From positions 19,086,501 through 19,150,500 of the forward strand of contig NC_088787.1 of assembly GCF_949628265.1 (NCBI RefSeq): a DNA stretch of 64,000 nt, read 5' to 3'. This document shows, one piece after another, positions 36,222 to 48,850 of the stretch (position 1 is the first letter of the stretch; each line of letters starts with the position of its first letter). The translations under genes were made by a program, and so were the position numbers. Under the pieces are notes generated by a model. That model was not told the origin of the DNA, ran no database searches, and saw only the letters and a program-made list of their open reading frames with translations. Source of the DNA: Cloeon dipterum (Eukaryota; Arthropoda; Insecta; Ephemeroptera; Baetidae).

Positions 36222-38720
36222 TTTATTTGCATTGCCTACGTCTGCACCAGCTGGTGTGTCGATTTTTAGAAAGTTTGCAGTAAACAGCATCTGTACACGC
36301 TCGCCAAAGTACTTTTCTTCTGTGTCGGAGTTCTGAAATTAAAATTTTCCTCGAATGCAAATGTTATTGCGTCCTCGAGCGAGAGTGTTTATTGTTTGAA
36401 AGTGATTACTTCCTCGGTTGCTTTGTCGCCAGAGCGATTTGCTGACTGACAGCCCCGGCGGATCGGACACATCTGCCTCGGCCTTGTGCTTGGGCGCTGT
36501 ATTTGCATGTTGATCAAAGACAATTGCGTGCCCCGCACCTGACGGACCGAATCGAGGAGCAATAACAAGCGTAATGTTTCACACCGCGTGCTGTTTGTTT
36601 GTTCTCACTCTTTGTCTGTCTTTTTATGTTTGTCAACCGCTGTCACTTCCACTTCAGCCCGACAGTGCAGCCGCGCGTTCTATCTGTGTCAGCCAGATTC
36701 GCCTTATTCGCTCGAGTCTCCACCACACCAAGTTTTATCGAACTAAATTGAGACAAAATGGTGGATTTTAGTTCCTAATTAACACTGAAATTATATTTCG
36801 GTGATTTAACTTTCATGGACTAGACGCTTGATTGAATTAGCTCTTTAGTTTTGTTATTTATTATTTATTAAATGGGTATGGCGTTTAATTTTTAATGCCA
36901 TTTTGTAACGTAGCATTCATTCATGTCTTACACCGTGTTACTAATTAATTTTCAAAACAAAGGCTTGACAGCTGTACGCCACTCATCTGCCAAATTTTAC
37001 AGCTCTCGCACCATCCTGCCAAGTGGTTAAGAGGATTAAGTTTGATTTATGTCATTTTTCAGAGCTTGAATTATGAAGTAACCATTTAAAGTTGTTACGC
37101 GCGACGAGACTCAATTCAAATTGACGCAAGGCGAATGAGCAATCTCAGTCTAGTCAACATGCGCGCCTCCACCGACGCTTTGCATGTGCACTATCGCACT
37201 TTATCACACAAAAATCGATCGAGTTTTGACTATTTATACAAACCGCCGACGTATTGATCGCCCGTTTTCACTAGCACACGTTGCAAACCCCAACAGAGAT
37301 TGCAGCTGCCGATCAATGCTCTCGCGGCACCCTGGCTGGGACGCATTATTTTTTGCCCTGCGCTTTATATGGGTCATGATCAGGCGTGCTGGGCGCCGGG
37401 CGCGTGTTTATTGGCAAATGATCAATAGCTGCTGGCGCGACGCTTCAATTCGCTGTGGTGACATTTTGCCGTTCCGTCAACCCACCCACCGTCCACCCCC
37501 TTACCAATATGAGGATTCTGAATACGATCTTAACGAGTTCTGGGTGCACTGCTTTGCTTTTGTAATCAGTTTGGTATCACATATGGAAAGAGGAAATCAA
37601 GGTTCTAAGTTCGAAAAGGAGTGCTTTTCGCATCCTAAAATTTACGGTTGAAATGTTTAAATATTTCTATACTTTGTAGATTCGATTCATTCACATATTT
37701 CGTTTTTCTATAATGGCTTCATTTGTTATAATCATAGCATTGCATTGTACTGCAATGTCGTGCATTGCATAGTCACTTATAGAAAATTGTGCGAAAACAA
37801 ACTGAATTTATTACATCAGTTGAACCCTTGGTTTGAAACTGAAGTAGCAACAATTAATCAAGCAGTTATCACTAGTTTTTGTTTGTTTGAGCCTTTAATT
37901 ACACAACCGTGCGGTGAGATATCATTCATTGTGCCTGTGCATACATTATTTACCAATTTCGTAATTGCAATAATTCGTCATTTCTCCTTCGTATGCTGCT
38001 CTTTTCATTCCTGGCCAAAAGTTGGAACTATAATTCAAAGTGACAAACCGCTCTCCATTGTCTTTGTTTGCACTTTGAAGTTCGTGGCTGAACGGGGAGT
38101 TGGCCACTTTTGGACACGAAGCCAGCGCGTCCTTGGCCTGATACTCGCGGCGCGAAAAGTGAATCTGCAACCCTCAAGGCCGAGCTTATGTGTTACCCTC
38201 GGTGCAATTGCGCAAATAGCTGACATTTTTATCTTCTAATCTCGCTACTTTCCATTACGAAGCACCAGCTAATCCGATCTCCGGTTAATTACCCCGCCAT
38301 CGACCATGTGCCGCTTGCTGACATAACATATCTTAACAGATTAGTTTTGTGTCATTCCTTTTGCAAATCGTTCCGATCGAACCTTTGTACCCATAGAGAT
38401 CACGAATAGAGTTTTTTGTGGTCTCGTTTTTGCTCTATTTGATATTCAAAGCGCTGTCAACAGTGAGCGTTGGTGATAAAAATTTTCAAAGAGCCACTAG
38501 AATCTTCTAGAGCGGGATCCCGCCACTCAGCACACACTCTCAGCACCGTTTATCCACCCTTTGTTCGTGGTGCAAAGTAGGTCATTCAATTAACCCAGCA
38601 GCGAAACAGGCCAGTAGTCTTGTTCGTGCTGCGAACAAGGGAAGCGAATGCACAACAATTGTCGACAATGTATCTTGGAGCTGTAAAATAAAACGACAAC
38701 GGTGAAAGGACAACGCTTAA

Positions 38721-39325
38721 TCATCCCCCTTCCGCATGTAGTGCGAGGGTGGTTGGCGCCAAGAGAGTGCACCCAAGGCTAGCCTTCGTCTGCCCGTCCT
38801 TTTTACTCCTCAGCTGGAAAAGTTCTGGAACCCGTCGGGGGGTTGAAGGGGTGGGCCAATCGATGGCGCGGCGCCGCCGCCGTCGCCGACTGAACAGCGA
38901 GCGGGCAAAACACCACAACCGAGTTTGCGGTGGTCCGGCGAGCATGGTGTCAGCATCCGTCGTTATCAGTTATAGTTGCTGGAAAGAGAAGTCTTCTACG
39001 CTCGTCGAGTGGAGGGGCACCCCTTAGCCGGTATAAAAAGGCAATGTGCGGTGGTGTTGTTTTGGCATCATGTCGTTAATGGCCGATCGGCGGGACAACA
39101 CCGAGCACCGCACCAGCGGCTTGTGACCATCTGGCCATACTCCTGTCAATGGCCAAAAATTAGCGCCTCGTCCTGCGGCGTGTGTGAGTGTGTCAGTGCG
39201 AGCAAATAACACCCGCGCGCGTATAAAAGGCCGAACGCAATGTCGCACCTGCTCAACTGAAATTTGACCGGCGAACCGACTGATTGTGTGCTCTCCGACC
39301 TACTTGCCCAAAGCGAGACGCGACG
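38721..39325 (+). promoter_or_regulatory. SLC20 promoter region with two TATA boxes
   Basis: GC-rich block with TATAAAAA at 39032-39039 and TATAAAAG at 39222-39229. The second is followed 33 bases later by CTCAACTG (about 39252-39259), a plausible initiator, giving a short 5' UTR of about 70 bases to ATG 39326. The first could serve an earlier start site. Confidence 0.55.
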
Positions 39326-42300
39326 ATGGCTGCTCGCTACTCCGGATCCAGGAGAATTTTCCTTGTGATACTGCTACTGTCCGCCTGCTGCTGTGATACG
39401 GTCCGATGCTCACTTTCGACGCCGGCACCTGTCTTGGTGACCGCGTGGTGCCAGGACGTTGCCTGGGTTGTCATCCTCGGCTTTCTGGTCGCTTTCTTCC
39501 TCGCGTTCGGCACGGGCGCCAACGACGTCGCAAACACGTTCGGCACTTCGGTCGGCTCCGGGGTCATCTCCCTGAAGAACGCCTGTATTGTCGCCACGAT
39601 ATTCGAAATTCTCGGTGCAGCCCTCATCGGTGAGTCTCTCAAACCGTGTTCTCCGTTCTTGTTTCAGGTCCGTCAGCAGCAGTAGTGCCCGAGTTTCGCA
39701 GCCTTCTGCCTGATGACTCTATTTTAAAACCCCTCGCGTGCCATTCAGCTCAATTTCAGTATTTTCTCTCTCTCTCTCTCTTCCGCTATTTTTTCTCTAC
39801 ACGTAATGCCGACTGTGATAACTCCCGTAATTGTAAGCTGTTTTAGTTTGTAATATCATGAAGAGTGAGCGTGCAATCTAGACACAAGTTCTTTTTTTTA
39901 AATTTTGCATATTTAGTTTTTCTCTCGTAACTATCGCAAAAAAAAAATCCAAAATGATTGCACCCGAGTCACCCGAAGTTATGTGGATTCTGATCCTTGG
40001 ATTTGTGGTCGCGTTCGTTTTGGCCTTCGGCATCGGTGCTAACGATGTGGCCAACTCTTTCGGTACGTCCGTCGGTTCCCGCGTACTTACCGTCAGGCAG
40101 GCCTGCATCCTCGGCACTATCTTCGAGATCGCTGGCTCCGTGCTAATTGGTAAGTTTGGTGTTGATGCAAATGCAAATCAAACATGAACTGTACACCGGA
40201 CTTTCTTGATTTTATGACTGGAACATTAGTTTACATCCTGTCCTTGTTGTTCTTTGGCGAACTGGTTTCATTCAGATTATCAAAGTAAAAAAAAGTTTTT
40301 ATTTATTTGCCTTCATATTAATTGCGAAAGAGGAATAAGCGTGACCTCCGTAAAATCAGTAGTTGTCATTTTAAAACCGAGGAGGCTCGATCGTCATTAA
40401 TTAGTCTGATAATTGAGTGTGGATTCCAATGCGGACAAAATTTATGGAACTGATCAACGCCGCCTCGGCCGTATGGCGTCTACATCCGTGACCTTCTAGC
40501 CATCCGAAACCCACGTGCTCGCCGCCGCTAAAAATAAGCGGCTTGTGGTGAAAATTGGCGCGCGCGTGCTCTCTCATCGCGTCTAGCTTTTAAATTAGTC
40601 TCTCTATTTTTTGGACTCCCGCGGATTACGTAATGTTGCGAAAAGCCCCGCTAGCAATAGATACCATATGTGTGCCAGCAGCCCGCGCGAGTGACGCAAC
40701 GTGCCCAATTCCCTTGCCCTATTATCGATTCGCGCGGATGCCCCTCCGCGCGTCGCACTCACTTGTGCCAGACTGGCGGCGCCGAGTCCGCTGCACGCAG
40801 CCTCCATCCACCGCGGTCTGCTTAGCAAATTGCGGTAGCGCAAATCCGCACAGCATGTAGAATGTCTGCCTGCATCCCTCGGTCGACATTGGAAAAAAGG
40901 AATGCAGACAAAGAAAATAATTAGCCTCGGGCTTCTTGGCTCTAAAGTGGAGATTTATTTGCGTCTTTATTTATTCTTTAGCAATTTATCCCTGATTAGC
41001 CCAACTGAAAATGAACGTGGAAAATAAAACATAAATTCTGTTCCCTTGTTGTTTATCATAACAGAACATTCACATTAGTAAGATAAACACTTCTGTTCAA
41101 CAAGGAGTTTAGTTAGTGGCAAAACAAAACGGATTTTCCATTAAAAAATAGCTCTGCCTATAGAGTTTCGCTTTCTCTTTTTTATCCTTGCATGAAACTC
41201 ATCAAAAAGAGAACAACAACTGAAGGCTAAAATTAAGTGGAATTGTTTTGTTTCAATTCGTGGCGCAAAATTGAAACGCACATGTGGCGAGAGCGAGGTT
41301 TTAAAACAAGAACATCGAGCCTCAGGGGATCCAAAGGTGGTGATAGCTTAAAATAACTCACAAACCTTATCTGGTATATTATTAAATTTCTATTTATTTA
41401 CGATATATTTGAGAACTTAAATTTCGCATAATGTTCTTTCTTTTTTCTGTTAAAAATGAGGTAAAATTAAACGGCTGATGCTCTTGTTTGATAAAATTTC
41501 AGCACCCCCCCCCTCCCCTCACAAACTTTTGATGTTTGCAGACTTCTCATTATTAGTTAGCTGCGTGATTCATAAATTTATAGCTGTTGCCAGAGTGTAT
41601 AAACCCGGGGAAATGAGATAAAAGCGACTCCCGTACTTAATGAAAATTGCGCACTTCGCAGCCCCCGCCGCTCCTCTTTTTCATTCGCACAGAGTTCAAG
41701 GTGGCGGCTCTGCCATTGGTGCACACCTTCTTTTTTGCCTCCGCATTTCGGCAGCAGCGTGACGGCCGCTTTTACAACCGCACACGCCGCTAGAGAGAGA
41801 TAAAATTGAATTTAAAAAAATCAGGCGACGCGTTGGGATCCGCCCTCCGGCTGCCCACCACCACCCTGCTCACGTAGGCTCCGCGAGTTCGATAACCAAA
41901 CGGTCAAAGGTCGCGGCCGCGCTTCTGCTGACTGCCGTCCACACGAGTGTGCGTCGGGCCGGTTTTGTGCCGCCTACAGCACGACACACATTTTTGAAAG
42001 ATAAAGAGGATTGTTCTCGCGGCCGTCGAGAACCTTCGGGTCAACGTGGTTCACGTGGGCTCTAGAAAGAATATCATCGTGATTTGAAAAAAAAAATTTT
42101 GTTCGTACGTATTTGATCGATCGCCGGCCATTGCGGTTAAAGAGGCAAAGAGTATGACAGCTTATTTAGGTGGTAGGCAACCTGCGCATCACCAATGCCA
42201 AGAAGTTGCATAATCCTTTGAAAATCAGATCGAGTTTTTATAATGGGGCATGATAGAAGAAAATAATCTGAAAAGTTTAATTTAACAAAAGAATCGTGTC

Positions 42301-45300
42301 ATTCTTTATTTTAAAATGATAAATTTACAAAAGGTAAAATCACACAATAATTCCATGTAGTTTTATTTACGATCGAGGATCTAGAAATGGGCAAACCAAA
42401 ATTTGTCATTTTACGTCCTTATGTTAAGAATTGTGTCGTAAAATGGTTGTGCGTGTTTCAGGCTACAAAGTGTCGGATACAATGCGGAAAGGAATACTGG
42501 ACGTCGACCAGTACCACGGTCATGAAAAGGAGCTCATGATGGGCTGCCTCTCGGCGCTGGGTATGTCCCGACGACACTGCTTAGTGGCAGAATCTAATTT
42601 TTTTGAGTGCTCCAGCTGGCAGCGCTGTCTGGCTGATCGTCGCCACCTACTTCAAGCTGCCCATCTCGGGCACACACAGCATCGTCGGCGCCACAGTTGG
42701 CTTCTCCTTGGTGGCCCGTGGCACGGGTGGAATCTCGTGGAGCAAGCTCCTCACCATCGGTATTACTATGTCAATACGCTGTGTTTGCTTTTCTTCTAAA
42801 TTGGAATTTAGTTGCTTCATGGTTCGTGTCCCCGGTGCTGTCCGGCACGATGTCGCTGGCCCTGTTCGTGCTGATCCGGCGCTTCATCATCAGCCGACCT
42901 AGACCGCTCATACCTGGACTCAGGGCTCTGCCCCTGATCTATGGCATCACCATCATTGTGAACGTCTTCTCTATTTTCCATGATGGGCCCAAGCGTAAGC
43001 GTGTTCCTGTTCATTTGGGTTAAAATTTAAAATTTCTTTCTTTCCAGTTCTCCACTTCGATCGTATTCCATTGTGGGGCTCAATCGTGGCAAGTTTGGCC
43101 ATTGGTGTGACCGTGTCATTGATCGTGCAATGCTTTGTCGTGCCCTATCTCCGTAAAAGTATAATCGGTAAGTATTTCGTGGATCGAATTTTATGTTAAA
43201 AACAAAAACCATGCGAAATCAATAAAATGCTCCAAACTTGAGGTTAAATACACACCTGTGTTGTCCTGAAATGAAAGGAAAAGAAATATTCCAAAAGTGC
43301 TTGCTTGTTGGTTGAGCTCTCTGTATGTTAGTCTGCTTTAAACTATGTCGGGACATTCCAGAGATTTTTCCAAATTGAAAGCATGACCTAATTGTAACAA
43401 ATCAAATGATTGGCCAAACCCTGGATTAGTTTGATTGGAGCCTCTCTAGATTTGCATGGCTTCTAATGGCAGCTGGATAATTTTTGGCCCCTTTCAGAGC
43501 ACACAACGAAAGAGTGCGAGGGTCAGGTGAAGTTCACTTTCGGAGAGTCTGCAGGTAAGTCAATTATCCAAAAAAAGAGAGGACTGTTTGTCTTAGTTTG
43601 TTGGCTTTTGCGTTTGACCCTTTTGTCTTCCCACTCCCCTACTCTTTGTGATTTAAACGTGTTCTGAATTCATAGACGCCCCAATTTTAGATTCGTCTCG
43701 GGACCATAGTCCGCAGCAGAGCAAGAACATCTCCGTCGAGGATATGGGCCGACTCGGAGTGATCACCGAAAACATCGAAATCACCGCACTCAGCCCCAAT
43801 GAACTCAAATCCAACGGCAACGCCAAGGGCACAAACGGCTTCATCATTGGTGACAAAGTAGTTGCCAGGGTGAGTGTGTTTCCCATTCAAAGTAAAACTC
43901 ATATTGAATAAGCTCTGCGATGTAGATTGGAGAAAACGGAGACATGCCAGTGCCACAGTTGCAAGGAGGCCTCAACTCTGGCAATGTCACCCCAGCCTAC
44001 GGTCTTTCTCCCAACAGCAGCGCAGTTCCTCTCATCAGAGAACGGGTGCCAGCCAACCAGGTATGACGCAGAATAAAATTCCTATTTATTTTTTTCCTAC
44101 TGCCCAGAGCTACAGAAAATTCCCCCTATTTCTAGATATTATTTTTGTTTCAAAATTTTGCCAGGATTTCTTTTAAGTGGTTTGACATATTTAACAAAAA
44201 TCATCCCATTGTAGGGGATGGGCAAAGGCAAATGAAGAATATCTTAAGGTTGATAGACATTTATTAAAATTTTAAATACAACCCAGGCATTTAAATATGT
44301 GACTTAAGTCTGACCATTTAATCCAGCCAAAAATGGAATCGTAAAAAATTATTTAAAAATCTCCAGGACCCTGAAGCTGCAAATGGCAATCTGCCCAACA
44401 GCAACGCTGTTGTCCAAGACACTCCAGAAGTTAGCCGGCTCTTTTCATTCCTGCAAATCCTCACGGCAACTTTTGGTTCCTTTGCTCACGGCGGAAACGA
44501 CGTCAGGTAAATCAAATTAGCATCAAACCCCTACAAAAATCTCTACAACTTTTTTTTTAGCAACGCCATCGGTCCTCTAGTGGCGCTTTGGATGATTTTC
44601 AAAGATGGCGCAGTGCACCAAAACTCCGAGACCCCGATTAGTATCCTCTTCTACGGAGGCATCGGCATTTCACTCGGCCTCTGGATCTGGGGCAGGCGGG
44701 TCATCCAGACAATTGGAGAAGACTTGGCAGCCATCACTCCTTCAACGTAAGCCAGCCGGCTGTTTCTCAAGCGCACAGAAGAATTAATAATTTGTATTCT
44801 GCCCCTATAGTGGTTTCACCATTGAGATAGGAGCCGCATTTACAGTTCTGCTGGCCTCAAAAATTGGCTTGCCAATCAGCACAACCCACTGCAAAGTGGG
44901 GTCCGTCGTGTTTGTCGGATGGGCGTCATCAGACCCTGACAAGAGAGGTGTTGACTGGAAGCTCTTTAGGTATTGTGACACTTTAAATAGAAATTGAAAA
45001 TTAAAAATTTTCTTTCCATGTAAAATGTAAGCCACATTTGCAAGGTTTTAGCTACACAGGTTTTCCCTAATCTATTATTTTTGCCAAAAGAAAACTAGTT
45101 TTGCTGCCTGACTAGCGGTGTACTAAGTTCCCGGTAAAACAAGGACACGCAGAGTTCAAATATTAAAATTAATACATGACACCTGCTCGCAGCGAGAAGA
45201 CATGCTGAAAAGTAGCAAATAAAACAAAAATTAAATTAAATCCTTTGCAATAAATCAATATGAGAGATTTCATAATTTCTTTTTAATCTTACGTTATCAA

Positions 45301-45575
45301 GGAAATTGTTTTTTTTTCACTTTTTTTCCATCCTTTAACAATTTTAGGTTATTGGAACACTCTTTAAATAAAAAACTCCCGCTCTAATGTCAGTTTTTGC
45401 TCAAAAATTTGATAAGTTATTTTTGAGTCAAATATCGCATTATATTTTAATTTCTATTCTTTACACGATCTCACATGATTGCAGGAACATCATTTTCGCC
45501 TGGGTGGTGACGCTTCCAGTAGCGGGCTCGTTGAGTGCTGCTTGCATGTACCTGCTGACAACGTTTGCTATGTAA
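39326..45575 (+). CDS. SLC20A: SLC20 (PiT) sodium-dependent phosphate transporter
   Basis: Type III sodium-phosphate symporter of the plasma membrane. Exons with the first variant: 39326-39629, 42462-42560, 42616-42759, 42812-42994, 43048-43167, 43498-43554, 43676-43869, 43926-44060, 44367-44506, 44561-44746, 44811-44969, 45485-45575; all in phase, 603 aa. The two PiT signature repeats are present: [16 protein letters not shown] near the N-terminus and [17 protein letters not shown] near the C-terminus. Other landmarks are [20 protein letters not shown] and its C-terminal mirror [20 protein letters not shown]. Multiple membrane segments flank a long hydrophilic cytosolic loop (43498-44400), as in the family. 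Exon 1a also encodes a signal-like hydrophobic stretch ([13 protein letters not shown]). A second first exon lies at 39954-40149. AATAAA at 45610. Confidence 0.97.
39954..40149 (+). CDS. SLC20A: Alternative first coding exon (1b) of the SLC20 transporter
   Basis: Starts [17 protein letters not shown] and carries [18 protein letters not shown], ending in a phase 1 donor identical in phase to exon 1a, so either joins exon 2 at 42462. Over the shared 59 residues the two exons match at 40 positions by my count. This variant gives 567 aa and lacks the signal-like leader. It has its own ATG. An acceptor-like ATTTAG ends at 39916, but splicing 1a to 1b there would shift into a stop, so the two exons appear mutually exclusive. 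In 1b the usual G of GSG is R. Confidence 0.85.
40150..42461 (+). other. Large first intron of SLC20
   Basis: 2.3 kb between exon 1b and exon 2. Contains a C-rich run near 41504-41518 and GC-rich patches near 40440-40860 and 41640-42060 that may be regulatory. No additional homologous exon 1 copy was found. Confidence 0.6.
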
Positions 45576-45609
45576 ACGCCGGCCGGTTGGATGAAGTGCA
45601 GCATAAAAC

Positions 45610-45615
45610 AATAAA
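45610..45615 (+). terminator. Polyadenylation signal for SLC20
   Basis: AATAAA 35 bases after the stop codon. Confidence 0.5.
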
Positions 45616-45870
45616 ACCACGGAGACTTAAGACATGATGGGGAAGTGCAACAGAGGGGAGAATGTATCTTAATTTTTTAATATTACATTTATTTTCTAGA
45701 AATTAAAATTATATTACAATTTAAAAATTAATTGACTCACGGTGTTGAGCCAGGCTCTCGATTGGCTGGCTCGATAGAAGAAGTAACTTTAAATAAGCAA
45801 TAGATCATCATTTAAGAAATCATGTCGCGCGCATTATGATTGTGTATCACAAAGAGCAACACAAGAATAA

Positions 45871-45895
45871 CACACACACACACACACACACACAC
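45871..45895. repeat. (CA)n microsatellite
   Basis: Uninterrupted CA units. Confidence 0.9.
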
Positions 45896-47024
45896 TTTCT
45901 TTTTATATAATAAACATACTACATTAGTTGTGTTTTTTATGTTTTAATTTTTTTAGAAGAATGGAATGATGAAATAGCAATTTTTATTTATGTATCTTCA
46001 GTAAACTTGACAAAGTTTCATTTATTTATCTCATGATATGTTAACGCAAGGAATGTGTAAGTTAATCATCGGACATGTTGTCATTTAATTTATTGCAAGA
46101 ACGAAATTATACAGTTGCTGGCAATTTAACAATTCAAACTTGGCACGCGAAAAATTAAAGAAGTTGTACACTTCAGCATTGAATTTTCAATGTCTTACTG
46201 TTAAAATTAGAGCTGGTTAAGACTGCAAAAAGTGGGTGATTCTCAGCCAAATTTTAAATTGATCTAACTTTGACAAACGCGTGAAAAGGTCCAACAAAAA
46301 TTTGGCTGGAAATTAACCTTGAAACACAATTGTCTGTAATATTTTTAAGACGGACTTCTGCACCACAGGGTAGCATTTGATTTGGTAATTTCGCCAGTGG
46401 AAAATGTATTCTGAAACTCATCTCTTTCAAAAGCAACACATCCTTTATTTAACTTTGGAGATCAAAATTCTGAATTGAGACCAAAAGAATGAGGCTTGCC
46501 GAAAAATGAATAATATTTTCCTACTTCCTCAACGCGCAGTTTTCACAAAGATAATTAGCTAACGACTCAAACACATAACCAATGTAATGGTAGTAAGAGT
46601 AAATTTGTGTAGCTCCAGTTACATAATGTTAGTTGAAGAGTCGATGTACTGCAAGCACTCCTTTAAACTCGGCTTTTTAGGCAGTAAAGAAAAGGCGCTA
46701 AATTGATATGCTGGTTTTTTCTGAGTGAGGTTTACCAGTTGTTCGATTAAATTTAGGTAATCCGAAAAACAGTTTAGAGCAAGAACAGACAGCCCTCAAA
46801 TTTATTATCCTGTAGTTGTGGTACAGAATGTTCTACATTATCAGTCCAATGTGCTGCACAAATTGTGCTTTTTCATGTGCTTTATGAAATTCACTGTAAT
46901 AATAATTACTGTTCATGTATAAATCCTGAAATTTCAAAAAGAGTTTTGAATTCAATTTAATAAGTGACAACAAGCGGCCAAACTGTATATTGATTGGCAT
47001 AATTTGGTGAATAAAATTTTCTGA

Positions 47025-48850
47025 TGATCCATAATTTGTATTAAAAAAATTCTGGCCCTATTGGAAATTCAAGTAAAAAAAGCAGTTTTATTTTTAAATA
47101 TCTTCGTTTTATTATTGGAATTTAATTCATAGTGACAAAAAGAGTCAGCAATATTTTAATCACAACATTTCTCTGAAACCACGGGTTCATATAAAAAATG
47201 TAGATAACTGTGCAAAATTGATAAATAATTATTAAAAAATAAATTTTTGAAATCGAGATACATCTCATTGATCACACTTAAAAAACTCAGCCAAATGACT
47301 ATAATAGCCTGGCTCTTTTGCAATTGACACTATGACGTGTTTTAGAGTAGTCACCCTGCTGGTCAACAATAAACAAAATGTGATTAAGGCAAGCTTTCCT
47401 CTTCACAGTTATTAGTATTAATTATAGCTTCATTCTCATTGGCAAGACTCAGCAAAGCAATATTTAAATTTTATTCGCATAAGAGTTATTGCTTTTTTAA
47501 ATTTAAAATAATAACACTGCGCATTGAAACAATTGTATTGAAATCTTCAGTAAATAATTTGAACCAATTACTCGATGATGCAACAATATTTAAGACAACC
47601 ATTCATTTTTTCGGGGTGTACCGTGTTCATCTCGTCTAAAACACTTTTACAAAAGACAAACGAAATTCTTTGTTTATCCAGAGGAGCAGAGAAAACCACC
47701 CGATCGAGTATTCACAAATTATTCTCCAGTTCGCACATTTGATCTATAGAGGCATCACGCCATGAACTCGTTTTTATCTCCGGCTTAGCACATCCCATGA
47801 GCTATGAGTCTGTGTCAGGTTCCATTTACACAGCCGAGCGGGTAACACTCGGTCAGAATGGACGCAAAGCAGGTTATTGTGAAAGAGATATGGTCTCTGA
47901 AGACGGAGACAGTGAGAGACGCGATGTGAAGCCATCTGAATTACTGGAATTGGAGATTGCCCATCAGAGGGGAGACTGGCTGCTAAATAAGGGATCTATA
48001 AAAAACCTTCTACGTCTCATAAATATTGAAGTATAAGTGCCTAATACAAATTCTTACAAGACGAATAAAATACTTCAAATTACCAAGCGACCCATGAAAT
48101 CCAAATCCATCAAATCTACATTATTCAAGTGTTGAGACTCAGGCACTTTATCCTAAATAGAAAAAAAATGGGTTACGCTGCGCAATAGTATACTAAGAAT
48201 TTTTTATCACCTCTTCAAGTTCAAGTTGAGGTAAGGAAAATTTTTTAGTGAAGAGCAACTCCCAAAATCTGCATTTTGGAATCTTCACGCGCAGTTGACC
48301 ATGGCACCATGGCTCGTGCGGCTGCAGAGATAAAAATATTCATTTCTTTACCAAAAACAGAACATTTATTCAAATATATGTGTAGAATTGCAAAGAGTTG
48401 TTATTGTTATGAAAAATGAAAAAATATTTTTCAATAAATTGTCCACATTGATATTAATTTTTATATTATTTTGTTTAAAAAGCCCCCATACCAGTATATT
48501 ATTTCCAATTTTATTTTTATTGCGGCGAGAGGCTACCATGCACACGTAATAAAAATCGTTTTGGCGAATTTTATCTGGGAATATTTTTAGTAGCGAGCGA
48601 CTTTGCAAAAATAAAAAAGGGTATATACGGCTCAATTAACATATCCTCTTAAAGAATATCAAAATTAAATTTCAAGCACCACTCAAGTTTTCAAGTAATT
48701 TTCATGGAAAACATTAGATGTAACAGAGATAATTTTTAGTATCTTAATAAAAATTACTGCGCTCGGAAAGGTTAAAATATCGCTCGATCGGTGTAAAAAT
48801 TTGACTTGTGATATTTTGGGCCACTCCACTCATAAAGAAATAATTTTTCA
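47025..48850 (-). pseudogene. Degenerate, internally deleted copy of the THAP-domain gene at 56.3-58.7 kb
   Basis: The block is colinear with 55395-59265 on the same strand, including 3' flank (AGTGACAAAAA.AGTCAGCAAT, CCTGGCTC, ATTCTCATTG), last three exons (homologues of exons 10, 9 and 8 at about 47800-48270), and start codon plus 5' flank (GCGCAGTTGACCATGGC at 48290, then ATATATGTGTAGAATTGCAA). At about 48270 exon 8 sequence runs straight into exon 1 sequence, so roughly 1.9 kb holding exons 2-7, with the second half of the THAP domain, is missing. Remaining exons carry small indels and stops. I read it as a dead tandem duplicate; an internally deleted non-autonomous mobile element is an alternative. 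Confidence 0.75.

Larger units (their letters stand above)
29429..38720. other. Long non-coding stretch upstream of SLC20
   Basis: About 9 kb without a recognisable protein. It contains three AGATGGCGC motifs at 30076-30115, a run of ten C at 30775-30784, a possible non-coding exon at 35636-35828, a perfect 12-bp hairpin at 36192-36221, and several GC-richer patches (31980-32200, 35640-36000, 36420-36700, 37300-37500). Two open frames of about 155-165 codons at 37184-37651 and 37745-38239 show no domain or splice context. The pattern suggests distal regulatory DNA or long introns. Confidence 0.45.
45576..47025. other. SLC20 3' UTR and AT-rich spacer
   Basis: AATAAA at 45610-45615 soon after the SLC20 stop, then an AC repeat at 45871-45895 and AT-rich sequence without a gene. 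Confidence 0.6.

Noticed and set aside
37184-37651. 155-codon open frame on plus
   Set aside because: No domain, no good start context and odd composition; neighbouring frames are also open, so chance is likely.
37745-38239. 164-codon open frame on plus
   Set aside because: Reads like random translation of AT-rich DNA (rich in F, I, L, C) with no family resemblance and no splice context.
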